Source: a virus
Reading direction: 5' to 3' (one strand)
Length of the DNA stretch: 54,933 nucleotides
Virus record (IMG/VR): IMGVR_UViG_3300011440_000025
Location: 1-54,933 of that record
A model generated the notes under the pieces. The model worked only from the letters and a program-made list of their open reading frames with translations. It did not search any database and had not been told where the DNA came from. The position numbers and the translations under genes were made by a program. Positions 51,659 to 54,933 of this stretch are shown here, in pieces. Numbering within the stretch: the stretch's first letter is position 1; each line of letters begins with the position of its first letter.

Positions 51659-51968
51659 AGACAGCGTCCATTAAATCATCCTTATCTCCGGACATAACAA
51701 ACTTCTTAATACCTTTCTTGAGTAGGTTATTAATCCGTTGGACCTTACCATTATTTACATATTGTCTATGCCATTCTTTTTCCATATCGGATACACGACT
51801 ATTGATTTCTCGTGCTTCGCTAGGAGTTATTGATGGTTCAACTAAATAATGATAGAGGCATCCTACTATAAAACCATACCAGTGCGCTGAGTACCATTGT
51901 AATCCTAGTATGTAGGAGATGGCTAATGAGCCGAAATAAAAAGCGAGTAATACAAATAGTTTTTTCAT
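51636..51968 (-). CDS. Membrane-anchored hypothetical protein
   Basis: A 110-residue protein with one or two N-terminal hydrophobic segments (about 3-21 and 28-42) and a charged helical cytoplasmic domain. Lies among recombination genes with short overlaps on both sides. Function unknown. Confidence 0.55.
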   Translation of the reverse strand: MKKLFVLLAFYFGSLAISYILGLQWYSAHWYGFIVGCLYHYLVEPSITPSEAREINSRVSDMEKEWHRQYVNNGKVQRINNLLKKGIKKFVMSGDKDDLMDAVYEAEKVE

Positions 51969-52573
51969 ATAGCTATAGAATTTATTTTTGTTAACTCTGC
52001 TCCTGGGACTTTAATACCATCCTTTAAATCTTGTTCGATCATAGGTACATTTAACATCCAGTATTTGTGAGGTACTTTACTTGGATCCGTCACCAGTGCT
52101 TTTGATAGCCTGCGTCTACTGGCTCCATCTTTGCTTCCTGCAATTTGTGTTTCGCTTATCTTATTTGTATAGGTCTCAACCTTTTTAATTTTACCGGCCG
52201 CAAAATCAGCTTCGATCTTTGCTTCTAAGCGATCTTGCTCGTCATAGAAATCTTTTATAAGTATAGTTATCTTGTCGTTATATTCCTTGATCCTTACTGC
52301 AAAAGGTATGAATAGATTTTCAACCTTAGCTATAGAGGAATACATTCCAGAAGTTATGTCGTCCATCTGTCGCTTTGCTTCTTTACCAATTTCTTTTAAG
52401 AGTTTCATTTGTGTTCCAGCAAACTCTAAATCTTTTTTGGTTTTAACCTCTTCAATCTTCTTTAGCTTATTGAATAGCGGGGCTGCCTGACTTTGTAGTG
52501 ACGCTAATATTACAGCAGTGGTAACAGCGTCTTTGTCTTTTGCTCTATGAGCTAATTTGTTTTTTGTTGCCAT
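51965..52573 (-). CDS. Recombination-associated phage protein (Gp157-like pattern)
   Basis: A 202-residue protein with a long coiled-coil region (about 30-130) and a C-terminal segment VPHKYWMLNVPMIEQDLKDG followed by IKVPGAEL, a pattern seen in phage proteins encoded with SSB and exonucleases. Its neighbours here (SSB-like, PD-(D/E)XK nuclease, ERCC4) support a role in DNA repair or recombination. Family name given only as a resemblance. Confidence 0.6.
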   Translation of the reverse strand: MATKNKLAHRAKDKDAVTTAVILASLQSQAAPLFNKLKKIEEVKTKKDLEFAGTQMKLLKEIGKEAKRQMDDITSGMYSSIAKVENLFIPFAVRIKEYNDKITILIKDFYDEQDRLEAKIEADFAAGKIKKVETYTNKISETQIAGSKDGASRRRLSKALVTDPSKVPHKYWMLNVPMIEQDLKDGIKVPGAELTKINSIAI

Positions 52574-52739
52574 ACATTATCTTGGTTAGTTTCTCTTTGT
52601 ATAATTCATATTCATACCGTGGAATAGTCTTCAATATTTTTTTAATACGCTTCACAATCGGTGCCTTATCTTTTGGTTTAGCGGACTTGCGCATTCCAGT
52701 AAGGTTTTTAATTCGATCAACCTTTTGTCTTGTTGTCAT
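52545..52739 (-). CDS. Small basic protein
   Basis: A 64-residue, Lys/Arg-rich helical protein (RIKNLTGMRKSAKPKDKAPI), possibly nucleic acid binding. It overlaps the nuclease gene by four bases and the following gene by 29. Confidence 0.55.
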   Translation of the reverse strand: MTTRQKVDRIKNLTGMRKSAKPKDKAPIVKRIKKILKTIPRYEYELYKEKLTKIMYGNKKQISS

Positions 52740-53407
52740 AATCCTTTTTCTTTTTGTTTTACCCAGTAATCTTCTATGGACATAAGCTCTCCATAGTTCT
52801 TATACCACCACAATAGGAACTCAAGTTCTTTTGCCGCTGCTTTCTCCTGCTCCTTAAATTCATTCGAAGATATAATATATATGCTATGGGGTGGAAACTT
52901 ATCAACAAAGATAAAGTAAAACTCTTTTAGCTTTTCCATTTGCTTATATACAAAACTTTGCTTTGGGTATCCATATGCTAATGCTCTATTCTTACAGTCG
53001 AGAAACGTCTTGGCAGTAGTGGTCTTTATATCGGAACCTATACGTGGTGCTGGCTGATAAATATCTAATATGTAACTCATCTCCACTCCAAATAATTCTC
53101 CATACTTCTTATCTTCACATACTGAATTTACCATCAATCGTTTTACTACGCTATTCGAATTCATTTTCTTAAGCATGGATTCAATCCGTTTCTTTTCCTC
53201 TTCTGATAATAATGCATAGCTTTCATACTTATCTTCTAGGAAACGTTCATGCAATGCTTTACCAAAGATAAAATGTTTCTCTTCTGGATCTGATGCTGGA
53301 ATACATAGAAGATCGTTTTTAATTTTATTACAGTGCGAGTAACTACTATTCTTTGGTACTGGTCCAGTAATTATATTATGTTTTTTAAGATAGTCTACAA
53401 GTTTCAT
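52736..53407 (-). CDS. PD-(D/E)XK exonuclease (DUF3799-like)
   Basis: A 223-residue nuclease from the ATG at 53407; the longer frame to 53467 crosses the terminator stem. HERF (residues about 53-56) gives the N-terminal helix. VEMSYILDI (108-116) and IGSDIKTTTAKTF (123-135) carry the catalytic acids D126 and the Lys K128, and YGYPKQSFVYKQM the trailing Gln helix. Similar to the nuclease half of exonuclease VIII/RecE-type phage proteins. Likely resects DNA ends for recombination with the adjacent SSB-like protein. Confidence 0.75.
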   Translation of the reverse strand: MKLVDYLKKHNIITGPVPKNSSYSHCNKIKNDLLCIPASDPEEKHFIFGKALHERFLEDKYESYALLSEEEKKRIESMLKKMNSNSVVKRLMVNSVCEDKKYGELFGVEMSYILDIYQPAPRIGSDIKTTTAKTFLDCKNRALAYGYPKQSFVYKQMEKLKEFYFIFVDKFPPHSIYIISSNEFKEQEKAAAKELEFLLWWYKNYGELMSIEDYWVKQKEKGL

Positions 53408-53426
53408 TATACTTTGTTTAAACAGT

Positions 53427-53455
53427 AAAAGAGGTCGGCTACCACACCGACCTCT
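53427..53455 (-). terminator. Rho-independent terminator (minus strand)
   Basis: AGAGGTCGG (53430-53438) and CCGACCTCT (53447-53455) are perfect complements around the eight-base loop CTACCACA. On the minus strand the stem is followed by TTT (the plus-strand AAA at 53427-53429). It ends the SSB-like transcript and separates it from the nuclease operon. Confidence 0.7.
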
Positions 53456-53489
53456 ATAACTAACCAAATAATAAGTAACGGATCAACCC

Positions 53490-54077
53490 TTACTTCTTGC
53501 CCTTTCCTTTTGCTGCTGTCTTTGCTTTCTTACCACCATCTGCTCCTGCTTTCCAATCTGGATACTCTTCAGAAGATGAGATTTTGTTTTTGTCGTAATC
53601 TCCTAGTGCATTAAAGTCATCCATAGTATATGCTTCGTCCAAGAAGAAACTACGAGTTGGAAGTGTTCCCTTGAGTATCTTAGTTCCTTTAGGTAGGGCA
53701 GATATGTTTGTTATATTCGAATAAGTAGCGGAACCATCTTCTGCTTCTTTCTCCGATATAGTTACAAACGCTGGCTTACCAGCCAGTCCTTCGAAATCAA
53801 AGTCCTCTAAATTTTTAATACCTAACCAAGCTTTAATATCTTTTGCTAGGTTTGCTTTCTTACCTACGCTGAACGTATAGGTTTTGTAATTTACGAATGC
53901 GTCCCCGTTTTCTTTCTTAACTCCAAGAATTTCAAACGCTACATTAAGCGTGTTTCTTTTTGTAGGCTTACCCTTGTATGAACCTGATTGCGTGCCCCAA
54001 TGAATTGGTCCTAAACAAATTGATTGGTACACTCCTTCTGGGGTTTGTTCTGCGGGTGCTGCTTTTGGTGCTTTCAT
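53490..54077 (-). CDS. Phage SSB-like protein
   Basis: A 195-residue protein with an OB-fold-like core. GVYQSICLGPIHWGTQSG, then LNVAFEILGVKKENGDAF and KTYTFSVGKKANLAKDIKAWL match a phage single-stranded DNA-binding family, followed by a basic, Ala/Lys-rich C-terminus. It is the first gene of the minus-strand early block and has its own terminator, suggesting high separate expression. Upstream is the repeat-rich region at 54078-54933. Confidence 0.72.
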   Translation of the reverse strand: MKAPKAAPAEQTPEGVYQSICLGPIHWGTQSGSYKGKPTKRNTLNVAFEILGVKKENGDAFVNYKTYTFSVGKKANLAKDIKAWLGIKNLEDFDFEGLAGKPAFVTISEKEAEDGSATYSNITNISALPKGTKILKGTLPTRSFFLDEAYTMDDFNALGDYDKNKISSSEEYPDWKAGADGGKKAKTAAKGKGKK

Positions 54078-54218
54078 TTTTTGTAAAGTTTAAATTAAGT
54101 TTATGTCCTACCTTATAGACTCTCTATAAAGTGACGGTATAAATTTACCTCTATTATATAGGGTATAGAATAGGCTATCTAAGGAAGGTCTAAAACTCCT
54201 TATAATTCCTTAAAGGAA

Positions 54219-54242
54219 TTTAAAACTAAAACCTTAGTTTTC
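54219..54242. repeat. Palindromic 24-base repeat, copy 2
   Basis: Identical to 1774-1797, including the inverted repeat AAAACTAAAACCTTAGTTTT (54222-54241). Preceded by another small palindrome, TTCCTTAAAGGAA. Confidence 0.65.
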
Positions 54243-54266
54243 AGGCCGTTTTTAGGACTCCTAAAC

Positions 54267-54347
54267 TAGCCTATATATAGAGTCCCTAAAGCTATTAGAG
54301 GACTCTAGGGGAAACGTAGGCTTTTAGCCGACTCTATATATAGGCTA
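54267..54347. repeat. 18-base perfect inverted repeat
   Basis: TAGCCTATATATAGAGTC (54267-54284) is the exact reverse complement of GACTCTATATATAGGCTA (54330-54347). The 45-base interval itself contains another GACTCT. It could extrude as a cruciform or form a large RNA hairpin. Confidence 0.7.
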
Positions 54348-54470
54348 ATTTTCGCTATCGCCTAGAGTCCTTATATAGAGTCCTCGAAACGTTTAAAATT
54401 CCTTATAATTCCTTTTAGACTCTAAAAAGACTCTTTATATTTGTCCTACCGTTTAGGGCGTAAACGATTC

Positions 54471-54492
54471 GAAAACTAAAGATTTAGTTTTC
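54471..54492. repeat. Perfect AAAACTAAA palindrome
   Basis: GAAAACTAAA and TTTAGTTTTC are exact inverted arms with a two-base spacer (GA). It is the best symmetrical member of the family also found at 1743, 1777 and 54222. Confidence 0.65.
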
Positions 54493-54716
54493 AGCTTTGA
54501 AAGTCTTAAGTTTAATAACTCCGAAATCTAGGAGACACCGAAACTCGTTGCGAAACTATCTTAATAGTCACGTCGTTAGACGTCTCTCAAACCGGCCCCT
54601 AGCTTAGTAGTTAAAACCGATAGACATTTAATTAGTCCCTTTTAGGATAAAGTCTTTCCTGCTACCTTAAATCTTTAGGTAACAATTAATTTCTTCCTTT
54701 ATAGTCTTTATTAGTA

Positions 54717-54863
54717 TAGCGGTAATATCTAGTTATAAGAAACTATACTATTTAAAGTTAAAAGAATCGCGTGAAGCGAATAACTATAGAACGTAAGTCA
54801 ATACGCTAAGAAGAAATTAAATAGCGGTGAAGTTTAAAGACTATCTTAAAAAACTAGCGGTGA
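54717..54863. repeat. Three TAGCGGTRA direct repeats
   Basis: TAGCGGTAA at 54717-54725, TAGCGGTGA at 54832-54840 and again at 54855-54863, the last two 23 bases apart. Close to the window end and, if circular, within 220 bases of the helicase start, so they may be operator or iteron sites. Confidence 0.45.
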
Positions 54864-54933
54864 GAATTCCGCAACTCCTGCTCGCGAAAATCCGATAAAC
54901 AGAATTTTATAAACTCTTTAGTCGTAGATAGAA

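Larger units (their letters stand above)
54118..54434. repeat. Eight GACTCT/AGAGTC hexamers
   Basis: GACTCT at 54118, 54301, 54330, 54418 and 54429; AGAGTC at 54279, 54364 and 54377. Eight copies in 317 bases is far above chance for a hexamer. Pairs about 11-13 bases apart (54364/54377 and 54418/54429) would lie on one face of the helix, as expected of iterons. Confidence 0.6.
54078..54933. other. Repeat-rich non-coding region, candidate origin/control region
   Basis: 856 bases with no supported gene, AT-rich, between the divergent early genes if the map is circular. It contains eight GACTCT/AGAGTC hexamers (54118-54434), an 18-base perfect inverted repeat (54267/54330), two AAAACTAAA palindromes, a repeated CTTATAATTCCTT (near 54199 and 54402) and three TAGCGGT repeats near the end. 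Such a mix is typical of a replication origin with flanking promoters. No definite promoter assigned. Confidence 0.55.

Noticed and set aside
1-54933. Integrase, attachment site or CRISPR array
   Set aside because: No tyrosine or serine recombinase motif was seen in any translated frame I read, and no regularly spaced repeat-spacer pattern is present.

Overview
The window reads as most or all of the genome of a tailed double-stranded DNA phage of siphovirus type (HK97-fold head, long tail with an 834-residue tape measure) that infects a member of the Bacteroidota. The host assignment rests on several things. A BACON-domain tail protein and a BT4734/VirE-type primase-helicase pair are present. 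Sec signal peptides end in the 'AQ' or 'SQ' junctions common in that phylum. Start codons sit in A-rich context almost without Shine-Dalgarno sequences, and base composition is low in GC. There is no recognisable integrase, excisionase or repressor of a temperate phage, so a lytic life style is the simpler reading. Whether the window is a complete circular map cannot be decided from sequence alone. The strand layout (minus-strand genes ending at 54077, plus-strand genes starting at 11) would fit a circle with a divergent control region at the junction.

Layout. 11-1738: Pif1-like helicase and two small, possibly ribbon-helix-helix proteins, followed by a palindrome-rich gap. 1950-8253: a tightly packed module mixing carbohydrate chemistry (sulfotransferase-like protein, UDP-galactopyranose mutase, two TET-associated-type glycosyltransferases) with a family A DNA polymerase and a ParB-fold protein. 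8303-10383: primase and VirE-like helicase on two overlapping genes. 10668-12048: HNH-like protein and terminase small subunit. 12053-15775: a tRNA-Asp and an island of about a dozen small genes, several secreted, lipidated or membrane-bound, separating the two terminase subunits. 15772-25954: terminase large subunit, DnaQ-like exonuclease, portal, protease, capsid, connector, tail tube and tail assembly genes. 25944-43640: tape measure, baseplate-like proteins, BACON protein and a large set of fibre and spike genes, two of them with signal peptides. 43645-46055: collagen-like secreted protein and a probable lysis cluster (DUF5675 protein, spanin-like protein, small membrane proteins). 45970-54077, minus strand: in transcription order, a phage SSB-like protein, a PD-(D/E)XK nuclease, recombination-type proteins, an ERCC4 nuclease, a SAM-methyltransferase-like protein and a glycosyltransferase operon that includes a GT11/GT-A fusion. 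54078-54933: 856 bases without genes, full of short direct and inverted repeats, the best candidate for an origin or control region.

The most interesting hypothesis is that 2137-8253 encodes a sugar-based (possibly galactofuranosyl, possibly sulfated) modification of phage DNA. The TET-associated glycosyltransferase family was proposed to act on hydroxymethylated bases. Here two copies flank the DNA polymerase and share a run of overlapping genes with UDP-galactopyranose mutase, a sulfotransferase-like protein and a ParB-fold protein. No enzyme making a hydroxymethyl base (TET/JBP, thymidylate-synthase-like hydroxymethylase) was recognised, so the acceptor is open. The minus-strand glycosyltransferase operon appears to be a separate system, perhaps for virion or cell-surface glycans.
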